Shown here: one piece after another, positions 1 to 5,933 of the stretch | How the letters are laid out: the number at the start of each line of letters is the position of its first letter | How positions within the stretch are numbered: position 1 is the stretch's first letter | NCBI GenBank assembly: GCA_018400625.1 | Contig: JAGYMJ010000258.1 | Location: forward strand, 1-5,933 | Origin: Planctomycetota bacterium | GTDB taxonomy: Bacteria > Planctomycetota > Brocadiia > SM23-32 | Length of the DNA stretch: 5,933 nt | Direction of reading: 5' to 3' | Made by a program: the position numbers and the translations under genes | The notes under the pieces: generated by a model | The model's database searches: none | Seen by the model: the letters and a program-made list of their open reading frames with translations, nothing else | Told to the model about the DNA's origin: nothing

Positions 1-32
1 TTTTTCCCTACAGACTTGGATCGCGGGGCATA

Positions 33-286
33 GATTCTGAGTGTGAGAGACTCCAAATAGGGGAAACTGAGGCTGTAGAATCGACGAAATAGCATAGTAT
101 GACCTACTTGCTCCTCTTGCTGGTTAAGTGCGATTCTGCGGCAGTGAGAGGGGTTTTTTACCGGCATCTAATTGCGGTTTTTAGTTGTCGCTGGGAGGGG
201 AAAATAGTTGTCGTTGAATAGGGTATTACACACAGTGATTTTCAGCTTGTGAGACAACCCTGTGGACCTCTCAGGATCGCAGAATC
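33..286. repeat. Scattered degenerate repeats with a GATTCT core
   Basis: Four related short segments occur in both orientations: plus strand 33-49 (GATTCTG, then TGAGAG) and 132-151 (GATTCTGCG, then TGAGAGG), and minus strand 267-286 (GATTCTGCG, then TGAGAGG) and 67-82 (GATTCT, weaker). The 132-151 and 267-286 copies agree at 16 of 20 positions in opposite orientation. The two minus-strand copies also share TTTCGT(T/C)GATTCT (77-89 and 281-293, one mismatch in 13). Confidence 0.35.
182..216 (+). repeat. Short direct repeat pair
   Basis: TAGTTGTCGCTG (182-193) and TAGTTGTCGTTG (205-216) match at 11 of 12 bases, with starts 23 bases apart. The spacing is close to two DNA turns, so a pair of protein-binding sites is possible, but chance cannot be excluded. 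No gene lies next to it within the window apart from the 3' end of the CHAT gene. Confidence 0.3.
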
Positions 287-394
287 AACGAAACGGTGAA
301 ACATATGGTAATGCTCTCTGAGAAACGTATCGTCGGTTTTTGAGCTGTGAAAACGCCCTGAGTAATATCTTTGGATTGTTTTTCAAGCATGTTT

Positions 395-422
395 TCTACT
401 GTCCCAGATTTGGGACAGTAGA
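395..422. repeat. Perfect 12-bp hairpin downstream of the CHAT gene
   Basis: TCTACTGTCCCA (395-406) and TGGGACAGTAGA (411-422) are exact reverse complements with a 4-base loop, GATT. The element starts 91 bases past the CHAT stop codon. It could stabilise or end the operon transcript, but neither strand has a T-run after the stem, so it is not a classical intrinsic terminator. A dispersed REP-like palindrome or an operator are alternatives. Confidence 0.6.
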
Positions 423-513
423 TCTATAAGAATAGCAAGTGTTAATGCCTGTTGCTCAAGAAGATGGAGGGCGATCAATACAGGAGAGAATTAAACCGGA
501 GTTGAGTGGTTAT

Positions 514-3500
514 TTATTCAGATTGGGAATTTCCCTGCACGCTCACAACAAACGCTGCCCAGTCGCGAGGATGTAAGTCCTCATTATTTTCCCGTGCCTG
601 GTTTATTATATCCCTCTGCGTCTCTGTCATGGCCCGGGTGGCGTTGCCGTGTTCAAGATACCGGCGATAAAACTCAATCATCAGATCGGCTGTTTTTTCG
701 TCTTCAACCGGCCATAGGGTCATAACCAGGTTCTGAGCTCCTGCCTGGACAAAAGCGCGCCTTAGCCCCATAACTCCTTCGCCCGCAGCAGCATCTCCCA
801 TTGCCGTCTCACAGGCTGATAAAACGACAAGCCGTGTGCCCCACAGGTCGAGTCCTCCGACCTCTTCGGCCGTTATTATTCCTTCCCCGGGTTCACCCTC
901 GTCTGTGATCCCGGACGCACCGGCCATCGCCAGAAGCGAGCGGTGCATGGGATTTTTGATCATACCGGAAGCCATGATGCCGGGGGACACCAGGCGGCTC
1001 TGGGCCATTTGCATCGCCCCCCGCATCTCAGGGAGTGAGTCGGGACTAACTATATCAGAGAGGAAATATCCGTGCGTTGCCAAGTGCAGCACATCGGGAC
1101 GCCTGACACTTTTAAGCTGCTGTGTCGTTGCATCCCCGCCCAGCCATATCTGTGTGTCTTTGCCTTTTTCACCGAGCATTCCGGCAATGGCTTGGACCTC
1201 TTTGCGCGTGTTAGGCAGGGGCGGAACGCCTTCACCGAAAGCCGGATCGCCGAAGAGAGAAGCGCCTTCGTTCTCCGTATCGCTCTGTCTTATGAGATCA
1301 CGTCCGCTGGCCAGGTAACTTATCGTGTAGTTTTCCGCCAGATACCTGCTATCCGGGCCGAGCAGCGCAGCGAAAGGCAGGAAATTAAGCTCACCGTCGG
1401 GGCTGACGAAGACGTGTTTCTTGCCGTCCAGTTCGGATTCCAAAGGAGCCCATATCTTCTTGTAGAGAGTTCTCAAAGCGTCAGTTGCAGGTTCGCCGTC
1501 TTGCATCTTTCTTCGCAAATATTTGATCTGGCGGTCGATGATATCTGCTTCGCCCAGAGTTATGAAGCTGGGTGTGGTTTCCCCGTGTTTTAATACAAAA
1601 GCCACGTAATGTTCGAGAAGCTCTTGCTCTTCAGCCCGTTCAAGCGGCTGGAAGCACAAAAATTCCACCAGAGCTGTTTCAGAGTTCAGAACATTTGCCA
1701 CATCTTTGGTAGTGACCTGGCTGGCACGGCGTCCTTCCTGAAACCGGCCCGAAAGCCTTGCCAAACGCTGCTCAATCGCATCTCGCTTTTCCCGTAACTC
1801 TTTTATCTCCTCCTGATGTTTTTCCAAAGCTTTTTCATTAAACTTTGCTTGGTCTTGAAAAATCAGATGAGTAATCCGTTTTTTGATTTCACTAAGCCGA
1901 TCATATAGGGACTGTGCTTCTGGATCTTCGGCCAGGTGCTTTTGATCTTCCAGCATAGCATCAAGGACACGCCCCTTGCTTCGCAGCGTCATCATCCATG
2001 ATGCATTTACTGTTTCAACATCGGGTTTTTGTATGGCAAGTGAGGAGCTGATTCTCAGGGGTAAATCACCTCGAAAACTTGTAAACTCCATACGTTGTCG
2101 TTCAGAGAGCATTAAAAAATTTTCATCCAGCACGGCAGATTCTGTTTCAAAAGAGCGTTTTGCAAATTTGAGTGTTTCATCGTGCCCCAGTTGATAATAG
2201 AGAAGCATCAGGTTCTTTAGAGTATTTCCCAGATAAGGATGGCTTTCACCCGATAATGGTTTTAGGATATCCATTGCATGTTTAAATGAATTTTCAGCCT
2301 TCTCATAATATCCCTGATCATAATGTAGAGTCCCTAAGTTATTCAATGTGGACCCGATCAGAGGATGAGTTGGTTTTAGTGCCTGTTCATAGATTTCTAA
2401 AGCCTGTTGATAGAACTGCGCCGCCTTAGAATGCTTACCCTGGCGGTGGTAAACAATTGCCAAGTTATTCAAATCGGTCCCAATAGAAGGTTGGGGATCG
2501 TTTCCATAGAGGTTGCGCGATATCTCCAGTGAGCGTTTATAAAGCGATTCGGCCTCATTGTAATTGCCTTGATCAGTGTGTATCCCAGCCAGATTGTTCA
2601 GCATAGTTTCCCACAGACCGGGGTTTTGCTTATGAAGCTGTTTTTGGCTGTCAAAAATGGTTTGATAGATATGCTTTGCTTCAGAATATCGTCCTTGATT
2701 ATGAAATATTACAGCTAAATTATTCAAAGTTGACCATATATGCGGATGCTCAGATAAATTCGCTTTTTCATAAATCCAAAGAGCATGTTCATAATACTCT
2801 TCTGATTTTGCATAATGCCCCTTCTCAAAATACAGCAATGCCAAATTGTTCAAGGTGTTTCCAACAGAAAGATGATGGTATCCGTGTTTTTCTCGGAAAA
2901 TTTTCAGAGCACGCAGGAAGTAATCCTCGGCTTCGGAATATTCTCCTTGTAGTCTATGCAGTTCAGCTAAGCCCCTTAATATCCTGCCAAACATGTAACT
3001 ACTTGGCTCCCCCGAGGATTTCAGAATTTCCATTGCTGCATTGTAGGCTTCCATGGATAATACGTAACGACCTTGCTCTCTATACAGTGTTGCCAAATTG
3101 AAAAACGCTGCTGTTACATTTTCGCTGGGATGAGATTCCTCTGCCTGTTTATAAATATCAATTCCATGCCAAAATAGTGTTTCCGCCTCTTTATAACGTC
3201 CCATGTCATAATACAAAGACGCAAAAGCGTTTATACTTTCCGTAATGCGGATGTCATTTCTTCCGTATTCAGACACAACAATCGCAGCAGCATACTCAAT
3301 CATTTCCTCAGCTTCGGTGTAAAGTCCTTGTGCTTGATAAATTTGTCCTAAATAAAGTAAAGGGGTTTCAAGGCTAACGTGCATAGAACCAAATTTCAGC
3401 ATAAAATAGGCTAAAAAACGTTTACATATGGGTTCAGCCAAAGAATATCGGCCCTGATCAAAAAGCGTTTTCATAATAAACAATGGGCCTTTTACAAGAT

Positions 3501-3729
3501 AATCTGAATCCTCTTCTTCAGCTAAATCCACGCCTCTTTCATCCCCCGTCAACTCAACATATTCCTCCCAAAGCTGCACAACAACCCCTTCATCTTCTCT
3601 TTCAACGGCATCCCTGATTTTTTCTTTTAGTCTTTCCACGTGTTCTTCTTGGGGGGATGCATGTTCTGCAAAAACGTGTGCGGTGGTGCCAAACACGAAG
3701 ACCACAATAATTAGGGAAAATTTGAACAT
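514..3729 (-). CDS. Exported TPR-CHAT protein, predicted caspase/separase-like cysteine protease
   Basis: A 1071-residue protein numbered from the ATG. Residues 1-21 form a Sec signal peptide (MFKFSL, a hydrophobic core, then a VFA end with cleavage likely after A21); there is no lipobox Cys. An acidic helical stretch (22-80) leads into about eleven TPRs (about 84-533), the last six in strict 42-43-residue register. Residues 535-600 match the usual TPR-to-CHAT connector (RQRMEFTSFRGDLPL, then RSKGRVLDAML), and about 600-665 is a probable coiled coil. The CHAT domain spans about 740-1066. It has PDG and LPF (777-786), HLATHG with catalytic His886, NPMHRS (926-931), SACETA with catalytic Cys973, and WAAF near the end (1057-1060). 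The dyad is intact, so it should be an active protease, with the TPRs recognising partner or substrate. Only two other Cys residues are present (102, 692). Its place behind the membrane-protein gene suggests that protein as partner or substrate. Substrate and final location (periplasm or secreted) cannot be read from sequence. Confidence 0.93.
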   Translation of the reverse strand: MFKFSLIIVVFVFGTTAHVFAEHASPQEEHVERLKEKIRDAVEREDEGVVVQLWEEYVELTGDERGVDLAEEEDSDYLVKGPLFIMKTLFDQGRYSLAEPICKRFLAYFMLKFGSMHVSLETPLLYLGQIYQAQGLYTEAEEMIEYAAAIVVSEYGRNDIRITESINAFASLYYDMGRYKEAETLFWHGIDIYKQAEESHPSENVTAAFFNLATLYREQGRYVLSMEAYNAAMEILKSSGEPSSYMFGRILRGLAELHRLQGEYSEAEDYFLRALKIFREKHGYHHLSVGNTLNNLALLYFEKGHYAKSEEYYEHALWIYEKANLSEHPHIWSTLNNLAVIFHNQGRYSEAKHIYQTIFDSQKQLHKQNPGLWETMLNNLAGIHTDQGNYNEAESLYKRSLEISRNLYGNDPQPSIGTDLNNLAIVYHRQGKHSKAAQFYQQALEIYEQALKPTHPLIGSTLNNLGTLHYDQGYYEKAENSFKHAMDILKPLSGESHPYLGNTLKNLMLLYYQLGHDETLKFAKRSFETESAVLDENFLMLSERQRMEFTSFRGDLPLRISSSLAIQKPDVETVNASWMMTLRSKGRVLDAMLEDQKHLAEDPEAQSLYDRLSEIKKRITHLIFQDQAKFNEKALEKHQEEIKELREKRDAIEQRLARLSGRFQEGRRASQVTTKDVANVLNSETALVEFLCFQPLERAEEQELLEHYVAFVLKHGETTPSFITLGEADIIDRQIKYLRRKMQDGEPATDALRTLYKKIWAPLESELDGKKHVFVSPDGELNFLPFAALLGPDSRYLAENYTISYLASGRDLIRQSDTENEGASLFGDPAFGEGVPPLPNTRKEVQAIAGMLGEKGKDTQIWLGGDATTQQLKSVRRPDVLHLATHGYFLSDIVSPDSLPEMRGAMQMAQSRLVSPGIMASGMIKNPMHRSLLAMAGASGITDEGEPGEGIITAEEVGGLDLWGTRLVVLSACETAMGDAAAGEGVMGLRRAFVQAGAQNLVMTLWPVEDEKTADLMIEFYRRYLEHGNATRAMTETQRDIINQARENNEDLHPRDWAAFVVSVQGNSQSE
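2131..2856 (-). repeat. Six tandem TPR-coding units, about 126-bp period
   Basis: Within the CHAT gene, residues 292-533 are six consecutive TPRs starting near 292, 334, 376, 419, 461 and 503. Each has the pattern (T/D/M)LNNLA-x-x-(Y/H)-x-x-QG-x-Y-x-x-A, as in kinesin-light-chain-type repeats. The register is visible in the DNA: a motif like GCCAAATTGTTCAA, read on the plus strand, recurs at 2840, 2714, 2588, 2459 and 2333, that is every 126 bases with one 129-base step. Five more divergent TPRs lie upstream in the protein (about residues 84-280). The regular spacing suggests growth by unit duplication. Confidence 0.85.
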
Positions 3730-3736
3730 CGGCACT

Positions 3737-3741
3737 ACCTT
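3737..3741 (-). promoter_or_regulatory. Ribosome binding site that decides the CHAT start
   Basis: The minus strand reads AAGGT here. AAGG lies 8 bases before the ATG at 3729, which is a good spacing, but only 2 bases before an in-frame GTG at 3735. This favours the ATG and a protein beginning MFKFSL. The GTG would add only two residues before the signal peptide. Confidence 0.6.
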
Positions 3742-3793
3742 CGCATGGTTAAAGACATAATTTGGGGAATGTTTTTTTGGGTTAGGACCACTC

Positions 3794-5230
3794 TTAATTG
3801 GTTATTTTATCCAGCCTCTTTTGCACTTCCCGTACGTTCTCCGGCATCTCAAGCGCCTGATAGCAATGCTGCAAAAGCTTCAGGTAGGTCACGTCTTCAG
3901 GATATGAATCCACAAGCTCTGCGGCTTTGATGCGGGCTTCGGCGTAGCAGCGCCACTTCTCACTCATCAGCAGATTCGCTTTCAGGAAAAGCCTTGACTG
4001 ACCTTCCGGGAGGGTTTCTCTTATGGCATCGAGTCGCCGCTTAAAATTATCCGCCTCCTTTTTTCCCATGATCCGGAAAGTATCTCTGCCATCGGTCAAA
4101 AGCTCTTCGTTTCTTCGGATATGCACTATATACTCACGCCCCCGCCTCGCATCAGGCCAACCGGTATCATCCCAGGTAAACTCTCTTTGCTCTGTTTCAT
4201 ACCAGGATGATGCTGCTTCGGGTTCACCCATCTCATCGAGCAGTATAACAGATACCTCATACACCGGCTTTTCCTCCGCCTCTTCTTCAGTTGAATCCCT
4301 CCAGATAAAATAAGGGGCATCAGAGAGTGTCCGGCCGCGTGGGGAAAGTATGGTTACTCTTGGTTTCACAGCAAGAAACCAGCGTAATTTCCGGGGAGTA
4401 ACCGCTGCGAACATGCGCTCCGGAGCTTTTACAATCTGCTCTTCGTTAAGTGTAACAATTGCATCATGTTCGCTGAAAACTGATATTGAAGGCTTTTGCG
4501 CATACCAGCGTCCGTCTTCTTCTCTTTCTACAGTATCAGCAAGCACCCTGAAGTGGTCGTTCTCCGTAAGATTATAGGCTCTGCCGGGGAACATAACGGT
4601 GGCCTGGCTCCCTTCCGGGATAAAAACCTCATCCTGAGAATACAGCAGCTCACTGCCCGCATCGGGCCGCAGAATCTTTTCCTCGGCATCGGGCCGGGAA
4701 AGCCTGATTTCGCCCCTGATATCGAGCAGATAAGCGACCTGGACTCTTGCCGCCGTGACTTCCGGTTCAACAGGCCTGTCTATAGCCAGCCATGCAACAA
4801 TTATCAGCACGGCTGCCGCAGCGGCCGCAGTTATAACCGTATGCAATGTGGAAAAATTTATGATCTTCTTTCCCCCATCCTCAGGTGGAGAGGGTTCAGA
4901 GGTTCTATCCCGATTTATCTCGTCGTTCGTTTTTTTTTCGCCGGCATCCGGCCCGTTATTATCACTTTCCTGGTCCTCTCTACGCTCGGCAATCATCGCC
5001 ATTATATTATCAGCCTTTTCTTCCAGGTCTTCGGGCCGCTGCTCCGTCTCATCGGGCTCAAAGATAAGTCCTTTATATTTTGTGAGCGCCGCAGTGAGCA
5101 GGTGAAGGCGAAGCTGGGCCACATCCTTCTCGTCCATCTCTTCCTCACTCACATCAGGCCGGGCAACAACCGTATCGCCTTCTTCCCGAAGCAGCTTCTC
5201 AAAATATTTACGGTATTCATTTTCTTTCAT
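3794..5230 (-). CDS. Single-pass membrane protein with FecR-like outer region, putative anti-sigma factor
   Basis: A 478-residue protein and the likely regulator of the sigma factor encoded just upstream. Residues 1-55 are helical and charged and would be cytoplasmic. Residues 56-125 are an acidic, Pro/Ser-rich linker. A single hydrophobic segment at about 130-150 (TVITAAAAAAVLIIVAWLAI) is preceded by KK at 121-122 and followed by D/E residues, so the N-terminus should be inside and the rest outside. Residues about 160-230 resemble a FecR domain (GEIRLSRP, then EVFIPEGSQATVMFPG). Residues about 288-388 look beta-rich and Ig-like (RVTILSPRGRTLSDAPYFIW). Residues about 390-475 are helical and TPR-like. 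The N-terminal region lacks the HxxxCxxC motif of zinc-binding anti-sigma domains, so the anti-sigma role rests on gene order and topology. The ATG start is supported by AGGGGG at 5241-5246, 10 bases upstream and inside the sigma gene. It could instead be an envelope sensor or scaffold that does not bind the sigma factor. Confidence 0.8.
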   Translation of the reverse strand: MKENEYRKYFEKLLREEGDTVVARPDVSEEEMDEKDVAQLRLHLLTAALTKYKGLIFEPDETEQRPEDLEEKADNIMAMIAERREDQESDNNGPDAGEKKTNDEINRDRTSEPSPPEDGGKKIINFSTLHTVITAAAAAAVLIIVAWLAIDRPVEPEVTAARVQVAYLLDIRGEIRLSRPDAEEKILRPDAGSELLYSQDEVFIPEGSQATVMFPGRAYNLTENDHFRVLADTVEREEDGRWYAQKPSISVFSEHDAIVTLNEEQIVKAPERMFAAVTPRKLRWFLAVKPRVTILSPRGRTLSDAPYFIWRDSTEEEAEEKPVYEVSVILLDEMGEPEAASSWYETEQREFTWDDTGWPDARRGREYIVHIRRNEELLTDGRDTFRIMGKKEADNFKRRLDAIRETLPEGQSRLFLKANLLMSEKWRCYAEARIKAAELVDSYPEDVTYLKLLQHCYQALEMPENVREVQKRLDKITN

Positions 5231-5232
5231 AT

Positions 5233-5877
5233 CTAAGCAGCCCCCTTTTCCAGCAGTTCTTCAAGTTCCCCCCAGAATTCCCTGTCACTTTCCATGCTTT
5301 TGGCCAGACGTGCCAGACAACGCGAGAGGCGAACACCTACCTGATTCTCCGGTATATCAAGACTTTTCCCCAGTTCTTTATAAGAAAGTTCATTGAAATA
5401 CCGGCGTTTGATAAGTGGTCCGCAGGGTTTTCCCACCCCCTCCAGATATTTATTAATCTCCTCTATAGCCCGGGAGTTCAGGGCATATTGCGGTATATAA
5501 TCAATGCGTTTATCCGTATCTTCTAACGGATTGGGAGATTCCTCTTCTTTTCCACCTGAATTTTTATTTCTCATATCTGCCATACTAACTGTTCCCCTTC
5601 TTTTTTTGCTCTCTCTTTTTCTTATTATATCAACGCATTTATTGTGGGCAGTTCCAGCTACAAAAGCTCTGATATTATCCACCCCTTTTATTTTATCGTA
5701 AAGAGCCAGCATTACTTCCTGAACAACATCTTCGGCATCTTCCCCAGAAAAAAAGAACGGAGCAGCTCTCGCTATTCTCAGTGCATAAAAGTGATAACGT
5801 TTGACCAGAATCCGAAAACTCTGCTCATCACCCTCAAGAAAACTGTTTTTTAGCTCTTTGTCACTGATTTTTGGCAT
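5233..5877 (-). CDS. ECF-type (sigma-70 family) RNA polymerase sigma factor
   Basis: A 214-residue sigma factor that would direct RNA polymerase to a small set of promoters. Region 2 spans about residues 10-91: the core-binding helix has the typical DAEDVVQEVMLALY motif (47-60), and the -10 recognition part is IRAFVAGTAHNKCVDIIRK (69-87). A polar Lys/Glu-rich linker (about 92-134) follows. Region 4 (about 135-195) carries the -35 helix-turn-helix, with SYKELGKSLDIPENQVGVRL at 165-184. There is no region 1 or 3, which with the length places it in the ECF group. I chose the ATG at 5877. A TTG one codon upstream (5880) is also open, and the AGG at 5887-5889 lies 9 bases from the ATG and 6 from the TTG, so the start is uncertain by one residue. 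The gene ends 2 bases before the membrane-protein gene, which suggests co-translation and that the product is its anti-sigma or regulator. The family call is firm; the ECF subgroup and target promoters are unknown. Confidence 0.93.
   Translation of the reverse strand: MPKISDKELKNSFLEGDEQSFRILVKRYHFYALRIARAAPFFFSGEDAEDVVQEVMLALYDKIKGVDNIRAFVAGTAHNKCVDIIRKRESKKRRGTVSMADMRNKNSGGKEEESPNPLEDTDKRIDYIPQYALNSRAIEEINKYLEGVGKPCGPLIKRRYFNELSYKELGKSLDIPENQVGVRLSRCLARLAKSMESDREFWGELEELLEKGAA
5241..5249 (-). promoter_or_regulatory. Ribosome binding site of the membrane-protein gene, inside the sigma gene
   Basis: The minus strand reads AAAAGGGGG in the last codons of the sigma gene, 10 bases before the ATG at 5230. 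The sigma stop (TAG, 5233-5235) falls between this site and the ATG. Translation of the two genes is therefore likely to be coupled, which would keep sigma and its presumed regulator in balance. Confidence 0.6.
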
Positions 5878-5899
5878 CAAGTAAAACCTATTACAAGAA

Positions 5900-5923
5900 A
5901 TGTTGGATTTTCCTCTCCAACAT
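5900..5923 (-). promoter_or_regulatory. 8-bp perfect inverted repeat in the leader of the sigma gene
   Basis: The arms ATGTTGGA (5900-5907) and TCCAACAT (5916-5923) are perfectly complementary across an 8-base spacer. The element ends 22 bases before the sigma ATG. It could be an operator for a dimeric regulator or an RNA hairpin in the 5' leader. In the minus-strand RNA the loop would be GAGGAAAA. No run of T follows, so it is not a standard terminator. I cannot assign a -35/-10 pair with confidence; the promoter may lie outside the window. Confidence 0.45.
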
Positions 5924-5933
5924 ACAATAAACC

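Larger units (their letters stand above)
1..513. other. Non-coding region downstream of the operon
   Basis: I see no convincing gene here on either strand: there is no open frame of about 60 codons or more and no recognisable RNA gene. The stretch holds several short degenerate repeats (about 33-286), a tandem pair of 12-mers (182-216) and the perfect hairpin at 395-422. It may be the 3' flank of the operon plus a decayed or repeat-derived segment. The 91 bases immediately after the CHAT stop show no hairpin followed by T residues. Confidence 0.6.

Noticed and set aside
395..422. Rho-independent terminator of the operon
   Set aside because: The stem is strong, but the minus-strand RNA continues with A residues after it and the plus strand has no T-run either.
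1..513. Bacterial gasdermin substrate gene next to the CHAT protease
   Set aside because: Gasdermins are often beside CHAT-like proteases, but no open frame of suitable length exists in this stretch and the other two genes are clearly different families.
836..1593. Overlapping plus-strand open frames of 160 and 173 codons
   Set aside because: They are antisense to the CHAT domain, which has all its catalytic motifs on the minus strand. They are shadows of the GC-rich coding strand.
514..3735. Type III-E CRISPR (Craspase) TPR-CHAT partner
   Set aside because: TPR and CHAT domains are shared, but there is no Cas7-11-like gene, no cas1 or cas2 and no CRISPR repeat in the window. The protein carries a signal peptide and is operonic with a sigma factor.
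3736..3748. Tiny upstream open frame (ATG CGA AGG TAG) before the CHAT gene
   Set aside because: It overlaps the ribosome binding site and is only three sense codons long, with no ribosome binding site of its own. It is most likely chance.
4496..5236. A 246-codon open frame on the plus strand
   Set aside because: It lies antisense to the membrane-protein gene, whose translation shows a coherent TM segment and FecR-like region. The plus-strand translation shows no recognisable domain.
5891..5923. Ten-codon open frame in the sigma leader beginning at the inverted repeat
   Set aside because: The ATG lies in the palindrome arm, the leader before it in the window shows no clear ribosome binding site, and the peptide has no leader-peptide features such as runs of one regulatory amino acid.

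Overview
The window holds one compact three-gene cluster, all on the minus strand, followed by about 510 bases without a recognisable gene. In transcription order (right to left) the genes are an ECF-type RNA polymerase sigma factor (5233-5877), a single-pass membrane protein with a FecR-like outer part (3794-5230), and a large exported TPR-CHAT protein with an intact His/Cys protease dyad (514-3729). The first two genes are 2 bases apart, and the second and third are 64 bases apart with no terminator or promoter visible between them. A single operon is the simplest reading.

The organism looks like a Gram-negative bacterium. The evidence is a Sec signal peptide on the CHAT protein, a FecR-like domain placed outside the inner membrane, an ECF sigma factor and purine-rich ribosome binding sites. 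Base composition is mixed, with stretches from roughly 30% to 60% GC by eye. I recall large TPR-CHAT proteins beside FecR-like proteins and sigma factors from Desulfobacterota and from cyanobacteria-like multicellular bacteria. A Desulfobacterota-like host is my guess, but nothing here proves the lineage.

The likely logic (inference) is a cell-envelope signalling unit. The sigma factor would be held by the cytoplasmic N-terminal part of the membrane protein. The outer part of that protein (FecR-like region, beta-rich region and C-terminal helical repeats) would face the same compartment as the exported CHAT protease. The protease could cut the membrane protein to release the sigma factor, or it could be the main product that the sigma/anti-sigma pair controls. 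This differs from the better-known cytoplasmic CHAT systems, such as the TPR-CHAT partner of the type III-E CRISPR effector and caspase-like defence proteases, because this CHAT protein carries an export signal and sits with a sigma factor.

Region by region: 1-300 is non-coding with several short degenerate repeats in both orientations; 395-422 is a perfect 12-bp hairpin downstream of the CHAT gene; 514-5877 is the operon; 5878-5933 is the leader of the sigma gene with an 8-bp perfect inverted repeat. The operon's promoter is probably partly or wholly beyond the right edge.
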